This document shows, in pieces, positions 1 to 6,542 of a stretch of DNA of 12,815 nucleotides (the first letter of the stretch is position 1; each line of letters starts with the position of its first letter). This DNA comes from Sulfurovum sp. (GTDB lineage: Bacteria; Campylobacterota; Campylobacteria; Campylobacterales; Sulfurovaceae). The DNA lies in contig DQVY01000301.1 of the NCBI GenBank assembly GCA_015661535.1, forward strand, positions 1 to 12,815. Reading direction: 5' to 3'. Under the pieces are notes generated by a model. It was not told where the DNA came from, did no database searches, and saw only the letters and a list, made by a program, of their open reading frames with translations. Position numbers and translations under genes: made by a program.

Positions 1-347
1 ATGGCATCTCGAATACTTTTTCGATATTTGCTCCAAGAGGTACCCTGTTGTTTTAGGATCTTTTGCATCTTAGGGACGGTAAGGTTGTTTTGCAGGGCAA
101 TCCCTGATATTTTAGCATCTACAGATTTTTCATCTACTTTTATGTCTTTCATAGCAGATTGCTGCAGTCTGTCCTGGATAAGAAGATCGGTTGCTTCCTG
201 TTTGGAAACCTGCATCTGTTTTTGAACCGCTCGGATCTCTGCAGTTGTTACTGGTTCTCCTTCAACGATGAGTGCAATGCCATCAACCATTTTCCCGTAA
301 GAAAAGGTAAGTAAAGTGATAAGGCTGAGTAGAACGAGTTTTTTCAT
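1..347 (-). CDS. SurA/PpiC-type periplasmic peptidyl-prolyl isomerase/chaperone, N-terminal part (runs off the window)
   Basis: The reading frame is open from an ATG at 347 to the window edge, giving 115 residues without a stop; the C-terminal part is missing. It starts with a Sec signal peptide (MKK, then a hydrophobic run, roughly residues 1-19). The mature N-terminus VDGIALIVEGEPVTTAEI matches the opening strand and helix of SurA N-terminal domains, followed by a charged helical segment and a TVPKMQKILKQQG stretch, also SurA_N-like. Family members chaperone outer-membrane proteins in the periplasm. The catalytic parvulin domain, if present, would lie beyond the edge, so isomerase activity cannot be seen. 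An in-frame ATG at 359 would add MDTR; 347 is preferred because it puts MKK at the N-terminus and has a weak GGA 7 nt upstream. The gene is transcribed divergently from the cytochrome gene. The plus-strand frame at 1-225 is its shadow. Confidence 0.82.
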   Translation of the reverse strand, partial: MKKLVLLSLITLLTFSYGKMVDGIALIVEGEPVTTAEIRAVQKQMQVSKQEATDLLIQDRLQQSAMKDIKVDEKSVDAKISGIALQNNLTVPKMQKILKQQGTSWSKYRKSIRDA

Positions 348-377
348 GCGTGTGTCCATTTTATAGTAAAGTAGGAA

Positions 378-392
378 AATTATAGCATAATT
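378..392. repeat. Short dyad between divergent promoters
   Basis: AATTAT and ATAATT are inverted copies 3 nt apart. The dyad contains the extended -10 of the SurA-like gene. It may be an operator or simply a by-product of two back-to-back -10-like sequences in AT-rich DNA. Confidence 0.3.
379..387 (-). promoter_or_regulatory. Extended -10 promoter of the SurA-like gene
   Basis: The minus strand reads TGCTATAAT, a perfect extended -10 element (TGn plus TATAAT). Transcription would start near 371, leaving a leader of only 10-25 nt before the start codon. No -35 box is evident, which is usual in Campylobacterota. The element lies inside a short dyad at 378-392. Confidence 0.6.
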
Positions 393-425
393 GCGTAAAT
401 TTAATATGAATTATGTCATTTAGGA

Positions 426-431
426 TATAAT
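426..431 (+). promoter_or_regulatory. -10 box of the multiheme cytochrome gene
   Basis: TATAAT lies 28 nt before the preferred cytochrome start codon, placing transcription start near 438 with a leader of about 22 nt that holds the ribosome site. It overlaps the in-frame ATG at 430, which argues against that ATG as the real start. Confidence 0.6.
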
Positions 432-446
432 GATTTTTTATACAAT

Positions 447-451
447 AAAGG
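447..451 (+). promoter_or_regulatory. Ribosome binding site that fixes the cytochrome start at 460
   Basis: AAAGG lies 8 nt upstream of the ATG at 460. The longer frame from ATG 430 has no such site, starts inside the -10 box, and would place ten polar residues before the signal peptide. Confidence 0.65.
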
Positions 452-459
452 CAAAAGAT

Positions 460-2862
460 ATGATAAAAATGATGGCTTTATGGACCGTATTTGCAGCACT
501 GCTCTTTTCTCAAATGCCAAATGAATGTATCGTTTGTCATGAGGGTATCAAAGATATCCGCGATAAGAGTTCAGGGATGATGCAAGCTATTTTAGCCAAA
601 GCAGAAGAAGCTGGAGCAAAGGGTAATGACTGTGTGGTCTGTCACGGGGGTAACCCGGAAGCGACAGTGAAAGAAGCAGCACATAAAGGGACATTGTCAT
701 ATTTTAAAACACATGAAGGTCCTAAAGCCTACTATCCTTATCCTGCAAGCCCATGGATAAACAAAAATACCTGCGGCATGTGCCATGCCACACAGGTAGC
801 GGCACAGGAAAACAACCTGATGGCAACAGAACAAGGCAAGATACATGGTGCCTTATGGGGATTTGGTGCAAAAGAAGGCTACATACACACTTACACAAAT
901 TTTGGCACAAAATCCATACATGAACGCATAGGAACAGCGGTGTACAAAGAGTATATGGCAAAACTGCAAACCCTGGAACCTCAAGGTTTTTTAGAAGAGA
1001 CCAAAGAATTACCTGCTGCCCCTACAGCAGAAGAAGTAGAACGAGACCCGACACTTTCTATGTATACTTATTTACGTCAAGAGTGTTTACGTTGTCATAC
1101 AGGGGGAAAAGGACGTAACAGAAGAGGAGACTACCGAGGGTTAGGCTGTGCTTCCTGTCATGTACCATACTCCAATGAAGGACTTTATGAGGGTAAGGAC
1201 AAAAGCATCCCAACAACAGAGCATGGACATATGCTGGTCCATGCCATACACTCTTCACGTGAAGTAAAAGTTGAGGTCAATGATGTCAACTACTCGGGCA
1301 TACCTGTAGAGACCTGCACCACGTGTCATAACCGCGGTAAGCGAATAGGGGTAAGTTATCAAGGATTGATGGAAACAGAGTATCAGTCTACTTTTGACAA
1401 GCAAGGCAAGGGACAACCTAAACTGCATACTAAACGCTACCTGCACTTGACAGAAGATATACATTATTCAAAGGGTATGCTCTGCCAAGACTGTCATACT
1501 TCCAATGACATGCATGGAGATGGCTTTGCAAGAGGTGCAAATCTGGGAGCAGTAGAGATAGAGTGTCAAGATTGTCACGGTACCACACAAAAATACCCAT
1601 GGGAACTCCCTCTTGGGTATTCAGATGAGTTTGCAACTACGCCTAAAACAGGCAAATCCAGAGGAACGACCAAAACCTTGGCAAAATACTTAGAACAAGG
1701 GGCTATCCCTTCAGATAAAGGAGATGGGTTTTTGCTCTCTGCCAGAGGAAACCCTTTAACAAAAGCCATACGCAAAGGCAATAAGGTAATAATGCATCTC
1801 TCTTCAGGGAAAGACATTGAGCTTAAGCCCCTGAAACTGTTGAAAAAAGAAGATAAGATCTCCAAAGAGGGCTTGGTTGCGATGGATCAGATACAAGCCC
1901 ATACGGATAAACTTGAGTGTTATACCTGTCATGCGACATGGGCGCCTCAGTGTTATGGCTGTCATGTGAAAGTAGACTACTCGGGAGGTAAACAAAACCC
2001 TGACTTTTTGGCTGCATCCAAACATCATGTCAATGGTAAAACAGGTGAGGTTGACACACTGAAAGACTTTTTGGTTGACGGTAAAGTGACAGAGACACGC
2101 AGCTATTTACGCTGGGAAGACCCAGCACTAAGCCAAAATGGGGAAGGACGTGTTTCTCCCACTATTCCTGGCTGTCAAGTTACATTGACAGTGATAGGGA
2201 AAGAGGGGAACACGCTTTTACAAAACCATATCTTTAAATTGCAAGGCGTAGAAAACAATAGTAGCGTCACTGTGCCGAAAGATGGGGTAAATTCCATTGT
2301 CATGTCCCCTGTTCAACCGCACACGGTTTCTAAAAAGTCACGTACCTGTGAGTCTTGTCATGCGAGTCTTAAAGCACAGGGGAAGGGCATTAACGGAGGG
2401 AAGTATTTTTCTGACCAAAGCAAAACCACGATTGTGGACCTCATGGCAGCAAACAAAAAACTGCTTGTCAAGCAGGTAGATGAGCAGATACCTGCCATAC
2501 CAAACCTCAAACATGACTACTCGGTGATGATAGACGAAAACGGCACACAGGTACAAACCGTAGGAAATCACTGGAAACTCTCACAGGCACTTGATAAAAA
2601 AACGCTTGATAAACTGGATAGACAAGGGACCTGTCTGGCTTGTCACCAAGAATTACCCAGTAAAGACTTAGCGGTTTCTCTCATGGTGCATACAGCAAAG
2701 TATGTGGGGGTAAACATCGACAATGAAATGCACAAGACCATTGTGCATAAAAGTATCTTGCTTTCTGCCTGGGTACAGGTGCTTGGCGGATTGTTCCTTG
2801 GCGGAGGATTGGTGTACTGGGTTATGAGACGACGCAGGCGGATGCAGTGCAAAAAAGAGTAA
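460..2862 (+). CDS. Twelve-haem c-type cytochrome, periplasmic, C-terminally membrane-anchored
   Basis: This 800-residue protein has a signal peptide (about residues 1-20) and twelve CXXCH haem-binding motifs, with the first Cys at 23, 58, 105, 209, 230, 286, 342, 369, 487, 498, 630 and 725. The C-terminus has one hydrophobic helix (about 765-789) followed by a run of five arginines, so it should be held in the inner membrane with the haem domain in the periplasm. Two long haem-free stretches (374-486 and 503-629) probably form folded inserts; the second is rich in predicted beta strands. The distal haem ligands are likely His, as many free His residues are present. The role is presumably electron transfer between the quinone pool or membrane partners and periplasmic or surface acceptors. 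I do not recognise a named enzyme: HAO, NrfA and OTR signatures are not evident. No terminator separates it from the next gene 49 nt downstream, so readthrough is possible. Confidence 0.9.
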   Translation: MIKMMALWTVFAALLFSQMPNECIVCHEGIKDIRDKSSGMMQAILAKAEEAGAKGNDCVVCHGGNPEATVKEAAHKGTLSYFKTHEGPKAYYPYPASPWINKNTCGMCHATQVAAQENNLMATEQGKIHGALWGFGAKEGYIHTYTNFGTKSIHERIGTAVYKEYMAKLQTLEPQGFLEETKELPAAPTAEEVERDPTLSMYTYLRQECLRCHTGGKGRNRRGDYRGLGCASCHVPYSNEGLYEGKDKSIPTTEHGHMLVHAIHSSREVKVEVNDVNYSGIPVETCTTCHNRGKRIGVSYQGLMETEYQSTFDKQGKGQPKLHTKRYLHLTEDIHYSKGMLCQDCHTSNDMHGDGFARGANLGAVEIECQDCHGTTQKYPWELPLGYSDEFATTPKTGKSRGTTKTLAKYLEQGAIPSDKGDGFLLSARGNPLTKAIRKGNKVIMHLSSGKDIELKPLKLLKKEDKISKEGLVAMDQIQAHTDKLECYTCHATWAPQCYGCHVKVDYSGGKQNPDFLAASKHHVNGKTGEVDTLKDFLVDGKVTETRSYLRWEDPALSQNGEGRVSPTIPGCQVTLTVIGKEGNTLLQNHIFKLQGVENNSSVTVPKDGVNSIVMSPVQPHTVSKKSRTCESCHASLKAQGKGINGGKYFSDQSKTTIVDLMAANKKLLVKQVDEQIPAIPNLKHDYSVMIDENGTQVQTVGNHWKLSQALDKKTLDKLDRQGTCLACHQELPSKDLAVSLMVHTAKYVGVNIDNEMHKTIVHKSILLSAWVQVLGGLFLGGGLVYWVMRRRRRMQCKKE

Positions 2863-2879
2863 GAGTAAGTAAACTTTAG

Positions 2880-2885
2880 TAAAAT
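2880..2885 (+). promoter_or_regulatory. Possible -10 box for the ABM-aldolase-kinase operon
   Basis: TAAAAT sits in the 49-nt gap after the cytochrome gene, 26 nt before the ABM start codon. It is a plausible but unremarkable match in AT-rich DNA. The operon could instead be read through from the cytochrome promoter, since no hairpin terminator is seen in the gap. Confidence 0.3.
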
Positions 2886-2911
2886 ATACAAAATAAATCA
2901 TGGAGAACACG

Positions 2912-3199
2912 ATGACAATAACAAAAAGAGTAACATTTATAGCCAAAGAGGGTGCAGAAGAGAAAATGAAAGAATTGCTTTCTGCCATGGTAAAGCCTAG
3001 CAAGGCTGAAAAAGGTGTGATCTTTTATGAGATATTCCAATATGCAGACAATCCTAGAAAGTTTATGGCCTATGAGTCTTGGGAAGATGAGGCAGCACTG
3101 GACGGGCATAAGGCTTCTGCACACTATGCAGTCTACAAGGCAAGCTACGAGCCGTACTGTGAACACAAATACTCAGACAACCTAGAAGTGTTGGGATAG
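2912..3199 (+). CDS. Small ABM-domain (dimeric alpha/beta barrel) protein, LsrG/YgiN-like
   Basis: This 95-residue protein spans a single antibiotic-biosynthesis-monooxygenase-type domain: an opening beta strand (VTFIAKEG), a helix (EEKMKELLSAMV), strands around VIFYEIFQYADNPRKFMAYESW, then the typical helix with HKASAHY (His66, His71). Members form dimeric ferredoxin-like barrels and include quinol oxygenases, haem-degrading enzymes and LsrG, which isomerises phospho-AI-2. ATG 2912 is chosen because GGAG lies 6 nt upstream; an in-frame ATG at 2900 overlaps that site. The gene ends 1 nt before the aldolase gene and leads an operon with an LsrK-like kinase, which makes an LsrG-like role attractive. 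That assignment rests on context: the fold is common and I cannot confirm LsrG active-site residues. Confidence 0.8.
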   Translation: MTITKRVTFIAKEGAEEKMKELLSAMVKPSKAEKGVIFYEIFQYADNPRKFMAYESWEDEAALDGHKASAHYAVYKASYEPYCEHKYSDNLEVLG

Positions 3200-3200
3200 C

Positions 3201-4358
3201 ATGAAAAACCTATGGGATGAGGGTAAAGCCTCAGAGTGTAAAACAGACTTGGATATGCGTGTCTATACTTCTAACCTTTTAGGACAGAGTGATGAACTGG
3301 TGCTTCATGGCGGGGGCAATACTTCTGTGAAATCTATGGTAGATGGAGAAGAGATACTTTATGTCAAAGGCTCAGGGTGGGATCTGGTAAGCATAGAAGC
3401 GGAAGGTTTTGCCCCTGTAAAAATGACAACACTCTTAGAGATGGCAAAGATGAAAAGTCTTTCTGACACGGACATGGTCGCAGGGCAAAAAGAAGCGATG
3501 ATAAACCCCGCTGCACCAAACCCATCTGTAGAAGCGATACTTCATGCACTTATTCCTTTTAAAGTAGTAGACCATACCCATGCAGATGCAGTGGTAACCA
3601 TATCTAACTCTAAAAAAGGGCAAGAGCATATTGCAAACTTGTATCCCAATTTCCTCATTATCCCTTACGTGATGCCAGGGTTTATTTTGGCGCAAAAGAT
3701 CTATGAGATGACAAAAGAGGACTTCGACTGGGATGCTTGTGAGGGGCTTATCTTGCATAATCACGGTATCTTTACTTTTGATAATGATGCAAAAAAATCG
3801 TATGAGAAGATGATAGAAGCGGTCTCTAAAGCAGAGGAATTTCTAGCCAAAAATGCTGAGGTGGTGTTTGATGACATCGAACCTATGGCTTTTGAACTGG
3901 ATGATCTGAAGATAGATAAATACATGCATGTGAATCAAAGCCCTTTGGCACTTCACTATGCTTCACAAGATGATCTTCGTGCAAAAGTGACACGTGGTGT
4001 ACTGACCCCTGAACATATACTCCGTACCAAACGCGTACCTTTGGTCGTAGAGGATGGAGATGTGGAAGAAGCACTGAAACATTTTAAAGTTGCCTATGAA
4101 GCATATTTTAATGCTTATAAAACAGATGAGATCATGCTTGATCCCAACCCTAAATATGCTGTTATTAAAAACTTCGGTGTTCTAAGCTTTGGAAAAACGC
4201 AAAAAGAGGCTGATGTCATTAATGATGTGGTAGAACATACCATGATGGCGGTGCTTCGTGCAGACAAATTGGGTGGGTACAAAAGTATCTCTATCCCCGA
4301 TAGTTTTGCTATGGAGTATTGGGAACTTGAACAGGCAAAATTGAAAAAAACATTATAG
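3201..4358 (+). CDS. Class II aldolase/adducin-family zinc aldolase (standalone)
   Basis: This 385-residue protein carries class II aldolase landmarks: the substrate-phosphate loop HGGGNTSVK (36-44), KGSGWD (56-61), PSVEAILH (108-115) with the likely catalytic Glu111, HTH (125-127) supplying two Zn ligands, and HNHG (186-189) with His188 as the third. It most resembles the aldolase half of bifunctional rhamnulose-1-phosphate aldolase/alcohol dehydrogenases (COG3347 type, around 650-700 aa), including the closing MEYWELEQAKL segment that normally leads into the dehydrogenase half. That half is absent here. The reaction is probably retro-aldol cleavage of a phosphorylated ketose to DHAP plus a carbonyl product; the substrate is not determined. 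It lies 1 nt after the ABM gene and 8 nt before the kinase gene, whose product is likely its substrate or a precursor of it. Confidence 0.85.
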   Translation: MKNLWDEGKASECKTDLDMRVYTSNLLGQSDELVLHGGGNTSVKSMVDGEEILYVKGSGWDLVSIEAEGFAPVKMTTLLEMAKMKSLSDTDMVAGQKEAMINPAAPNPSVEAILHALIPFKVVDHTHADAVVTISNSKKGQEHIANLYPNFLIIPYVMPGFILAQKIYEMTKEDFDWDACEGLILHNHGIFTFDNDAKKSYEKMIEAVSKAEEFLAKNAEVVFDDIEPMAFELDDLKIDKYMHVNQSPLALHYASQDDLRAKVTRGVLTPEHILRTKRVPLVVEDGDVEEALKHFKVAYEAYFNAYKTDEIMLDPNPKYAVIKNFGVLSFGKTQKEADVINDVVEHTMMAVLRADKLGGYKSISIPDSFAMEYWELEQAKLKKTL

Positions 4359-4366
4359 GATAACGT

Positions 4367-5929
4367 ATGCAATACCTCATGGCAATAGACGCGGGTACAG
4401 GTTCAGTAAGAGCAGTGATCTTTGATAGCAAAGGCAATCAAATATCTGTTGCCCAAAAAGAGTGGATACATCTTGAAGTAGAGGGTGTAGAAAACTCTAT
4501 GACCTTTGATGTTGAGAAAAACTGGGACTTGACAGTATGGTGTATACAGCATGCCTTAAAAAAAGCAGGCTTGCAAGGCTCTGATATCTTGGCTGTGAGT
4601 GCTGCGTCTATGCGTGAGGGCATTGTGGTGTACGACAAAGATGGGGAAGCTTTTTGGGGTGTTGCCAATGTGGATGCAAGAGCGGACAAAGAAGTACGTT
4701 ACCTAAAAGAGCATTATGAAGGCATAGAAGAAGCATTTTATGCAGCATCGGGACAGACCTTTGCTTTGGGTGCGCTGCCTCGCATGCTTTGGCTTAAAAA
4801 CAATGCACCAAAACTTTATGAAAAAGTAGCCTCTCTCTCTATGATAGGAGATTGGATACTCGCCAAACTCTCAGGAATCATTGCTACCGATCCTAGCAAT
4901 GGAGGGACTACAGGTATTTTCTCTTTAGAAAAACGTACATGGTCAGTAGAAATGGCAGAAAAAGTAGGCATAAAGAAAAACATTTTTCCTCCTGTGCTGG
5001 AAACAGGCACCGCTATGGGAACCGTGACAAGTAAAGCTGCAGCAGAGACAGGTCTATCAACGTCTACCGTTGTGGTTATGGGTGGCGGGGATGTGCAGTT
5101 GGGTGCGGCAGGACTAGGTGTTGTCAAAGAGGGCCAAGCTGCAATTTTGGGCGGTTCCTTTTGGCAACAGGTTGTCAACATAAAAAGTACAGTCAAACCG
5201 CCTAAAGATATGGCAATTCGTGTCAACCCCTATGTGACAGCAGGACTTTCGCAAGCAGAAGGTATTACCTTTTTCTCCGGACTTATTATGCGATGGTTCA
5301 GGGATGCTTTCTGTGATCTGGAAAAAGTTGAAGCCAAAGAGAGAGGCATAGATGCCTATGCGATCCTGGAAGAAAAAGCAAAAAAAGTACCGCTTGGTTC
5401 CTACGGTATCCTCCCCATTTTTTCAGATGCTATGCACTACGGCAAGTGGTACCACGCCGCACCTTCCTTTATAAATCTTTCTATAGATCCGGAGGTGTGC
5501 AACAAGGCATCGATGTTTAGAAGTTTAGAGGAGAATGCCTGTCTGGTCTCCGCAATAAACTTAGAGAAGATCAAAACATTCACCGCTTTGGAGATAAATG
5601 AGATCGTTTTTGCGGGAGGGGCTAGCAAAGGAGCGCTATGGTGTCAGATATTGGCAGATGTAACAGGGTGTGTGATCAAAGTACCAAAAGTAAGGGAAGC
5701 TACTGCATTGGGTGCCGCTATGGCCGCAGGTGTAGGCATCGGAATCTATGAAAACATTGCTCAAGCGGCAGACATCTTGGTTGAATGGGAGAAAAGTTAT
5801 ATCCCTGACATGAAAAATTTTGAAAGCTATCAAAAGCTTCAAGAACGCTGGCAGAAAGTGTATGAAAATCAACTCTCTTTGGTTGATCGGGGGCTGACAG
5901 AGTCCATGTGGAAAGCACCAGGACTTTAG
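4367..5929 (+). CDS. lsrK: Autoinducer-2 kinase-like FGGY carbohydrate kinase (LsrK family)
   Basis: This 520-residue, full-length FGGY kinase matches my memory of E. coli LsrK over its whole length, including segments diagnostic for LsrK rather than glycerol or xylulose kinases: SMREGIVVYD (81-90), NVDARA (101-106), DPSNGGTTG (175-183), MRWFRDAFC (308-316), WYHAAPSFINLSIDP (361-375), and the extreme C-terminus LVDRGLTESMWKAPGL. ATP-binding parts are DAGTGSVRAVIFD (8-20) and FAGGASKGALW (415-425); Asp242 in GGGDVQLG is the likely catalytic base. LsrK phosphorylates DPD (AI-2) on its C5 hydroxyl in the cytoplasm, trapping it in the cell. The ATG follows the aldolase stop by 8 nt, with an AGGA ribosome site overlapping that stop, so the genes are translationally linked. 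LsrK is best known from enteric bacteria and some firmicutes, so transfer is possible. A related sugar substrate cannot be excluded. Confidence 0.85.
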   Translation: MQYLMAIDAGTGSVRAVIFDSKGNQISVAQKEWIHLEVEGVENSMTFDVEKNWDLTVWCIQHALKKAGLQGSDILAVSAASMREGIVVYDKDGEAFWGVANVDARADKEVRYLKEHYEGIEEAFYAASGQTFALGALPRMLWLKNNAPKLYEKVASLSMIGDWILAKLSGIIATDPSNGGTTGIFSLEKRTWSVEMAEKVGIKKNIFPPVLETGTAMGTVTSKAAAETGLSTSTVVVMGGGDVQLGAAGLGVVKEGQAAILGGSFWQQVVNIKSTVKPPKDMAIRVNPYVTAGLSQAEGITFFSGLIMRWFRDAFCDLEKVEAKERGIDAYAILEEKAKKVPLGSYGILPIFSDAMHYGKWYHAAPSFINLSIDPEVCNKASMFRSLEENACLVSAINLEKIKTFTALEINEIVFAGGASKGALWCQILADVTGCVIKVPKVREATALGAAMAAGVGIGIYENIAQAADILVEWEKSYIPDMKNFESYQKLQERWQKVYENQLSLVDRGLTESMWKAPGL

Positions 5930-5950
5930 TGTAAAATATATAAACAAATA

Positions 5951-5980
5951 ACTATAATTTTGACCTTTTTATGTTATAGT
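5951..5980. repeat. Inverted repeat ACTATAA / TTATAGT over the orphan-gene promoter
   Basis: Perfect 7-nt arms lie at 5951-5957 and 5974-5980 with 16 nt between them. The right arm is part of the extended -10 and the left arm overlaps a second TATAAT. It could be a regulator site, but AT-rich arms of this length can arise by chance. Confidence 0.3.
5972..5980 (+). promoter_or_regulatory. Extended -10 promoter of the 142-aa orphan gene
   Basis: TGTTATAGT is an extended -10 element. Transcription from near 5987 would give a leader of about 25 nt with a GAGGG ribosome site at 6001-6005, 6 nt before the GTG start. A second TATAAT at 5953-5958 could also serve. The element contains the right arm of the dyad at 5951-5980. 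Confidence 0.5.
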
Positions 5981-6011
5981 ACACGTATCAAATAGATAGA
6001 GAGGGTAGATT

Positions 6012-6440
6012 GTGGGAATATTTGATTTTCTAAAGAAAAAAGAACTCGTACCTTACGACAAGATCTATAAAGAATTAGATATTTTTACTGCAACCTCTCT
6101 TGCTATGCCTAAAATGAACAACCCCTTTTTACTAGACAATAAAAGTAAACATCCTATGATCTTTGGCTATTTTATGGGTGTCCTTGACCACATGGTACAG
6201 GCGTATGATCTTGATAAAAAAGACCAAAATACCGTTCAATCACACTATATTCTCCATAACTTTGCCAATAATGATGAGGAGTATGCTGCAGAGTTGCTGC
6301 AATATTGCGAAGAGATCAGGGAGAGGGACGATGTCAGTAATTACTCCCTACGGGGAAAACTTGCTATGAAGAAATGGAAAGCAGGAGGGCCAATGGCCGA
6401 ATATGCACCTATGGGACTCATAAGAATTTTAAACGATTAG
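6012..6440 (+). CDS. Hypothetical 142-aa cytoplasmic protein
   Basis: I do not recognise this protein. It starts with GTG behind a good GAGGG site 6 nt upstream. It has no signal peptide or transmembrane helix, is rich in charged and aromatic residues, and looks mainly alpha-helical, with a short basic N-terminal segment (MGIFDFLKKK) like that of several small bacterial proteins. Met/Pro-rich stretches occur at about 31-56 and near the C-terminus (GGPMAEYAPMGL). It stands as a single gene with its own promoter between the LsrK-like operon and thrS, so context gives no function. The long frame, strong ribosome site and same base composition as its neighbours make it a real gene. Confidence 0.75.
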   Translation: MGIFDFLKKKELVPYDKIYKELDIFTATSLAMPKMNNPFLLDNKSKHPMIFGYFMGVLDHMVQAYDLDKKDQNTVQSHYILHNFANNDEEYAAELLQYCEEIRERDDVSNYSLRGKLAMKKWKAGGPMAEYAPMGLIRILND

Positions 6441-6484
6441 GCACGCTAAAGATCTCCTTAATTTCTTTCTATTCAACTTTTAGC

Positions 6485-6490
6485 TATAAT
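6485..6490 (+). promoter_or_regulatory. -10 box of the thrS-infC promoter
   Basis: TATAAT lies 52 nt before the thrS start codon. Transcription would start near 6497, giving a leader of about 46 nt occupied almost entirely by the hairpin at 6507-6525 and the ribosome site. The promoter drives thrS, infC and probably the lipoprotein gene. Confidence 0.6.
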
Positions 6491-6506
6491 CATGGCATTT
6501 TTAAAG

Positions 6507-6525
6507 CGTGGCAGTGTAAGCCACG
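6507..6525 (+). promoter_or_regulatory. thrS leader hairpin mimicking a tRNA-Thr anticodon arm (candidate ThrRS operator)
   Basis: The RNA forms a perfect 6-bp stem (CGUGGC with GCCACG) around a 7-nt loop, AGUGUAA. Numbered as an anticodon loop (32-38), bases 34-36 are UGU, a threonine anticodon, followed by A37 and A38, as I recall for tRNA-Thr(UGU). G35 and U36, the anticodon bases ThrRS is known to read, are present; position 33 is G rather than the universal U. The stem ends 6 nt before the AAAGG ribosome site at 6532-6536. No U-run follows, so it is not a terminator. In E. coli, ThrRS represses its own translation by binding an anticodon-like arm at the corresponding place. Binding here is inferred. 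Confidence 0.6.
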
Positions 6526-6542
6526 ATATATAAAGGCTTAAT

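Noticed and set aside
1..225. Plus-strand 74-codon frame
   Set aside because: It is the antisense shadow of the SurA-like gene, with Cys/Ser/Phe-rich nonsense composition and no ribosome site.
430..459. Upstream ATG giving a ten-residue-longer cytochrome
   Set aside because: It overlaps the TATAAT box, lacks a ribosome site and puts polar residues before the signal peptide; ATG 460 has AAAGG 8 nt upstream.
4816..5226. Minus-strand 136-codon frame inside the kinase gene
   Set aside because: It is antisense to conserved LsrK motifs and its low-complexity Pro/Thr/Ser composition is typical of a shadow frame.
6507..6525. The thrS leader hairpin as an intrinsic terminator or attenuator of transcription
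   Set aside because: No U-run follows the stem, there is no alternative pairing partner of note in the short leader, and the ribosome site begins 6 nt later.
6492..6533. Small frame ATG...TAA (13 codons) across the thrS leader, as a possible leader peptide
   Set aside because: Its ATG lies directly after the -10 box, at or before the expected transcription start, and has no ribosome site; it contains no threonine codons.
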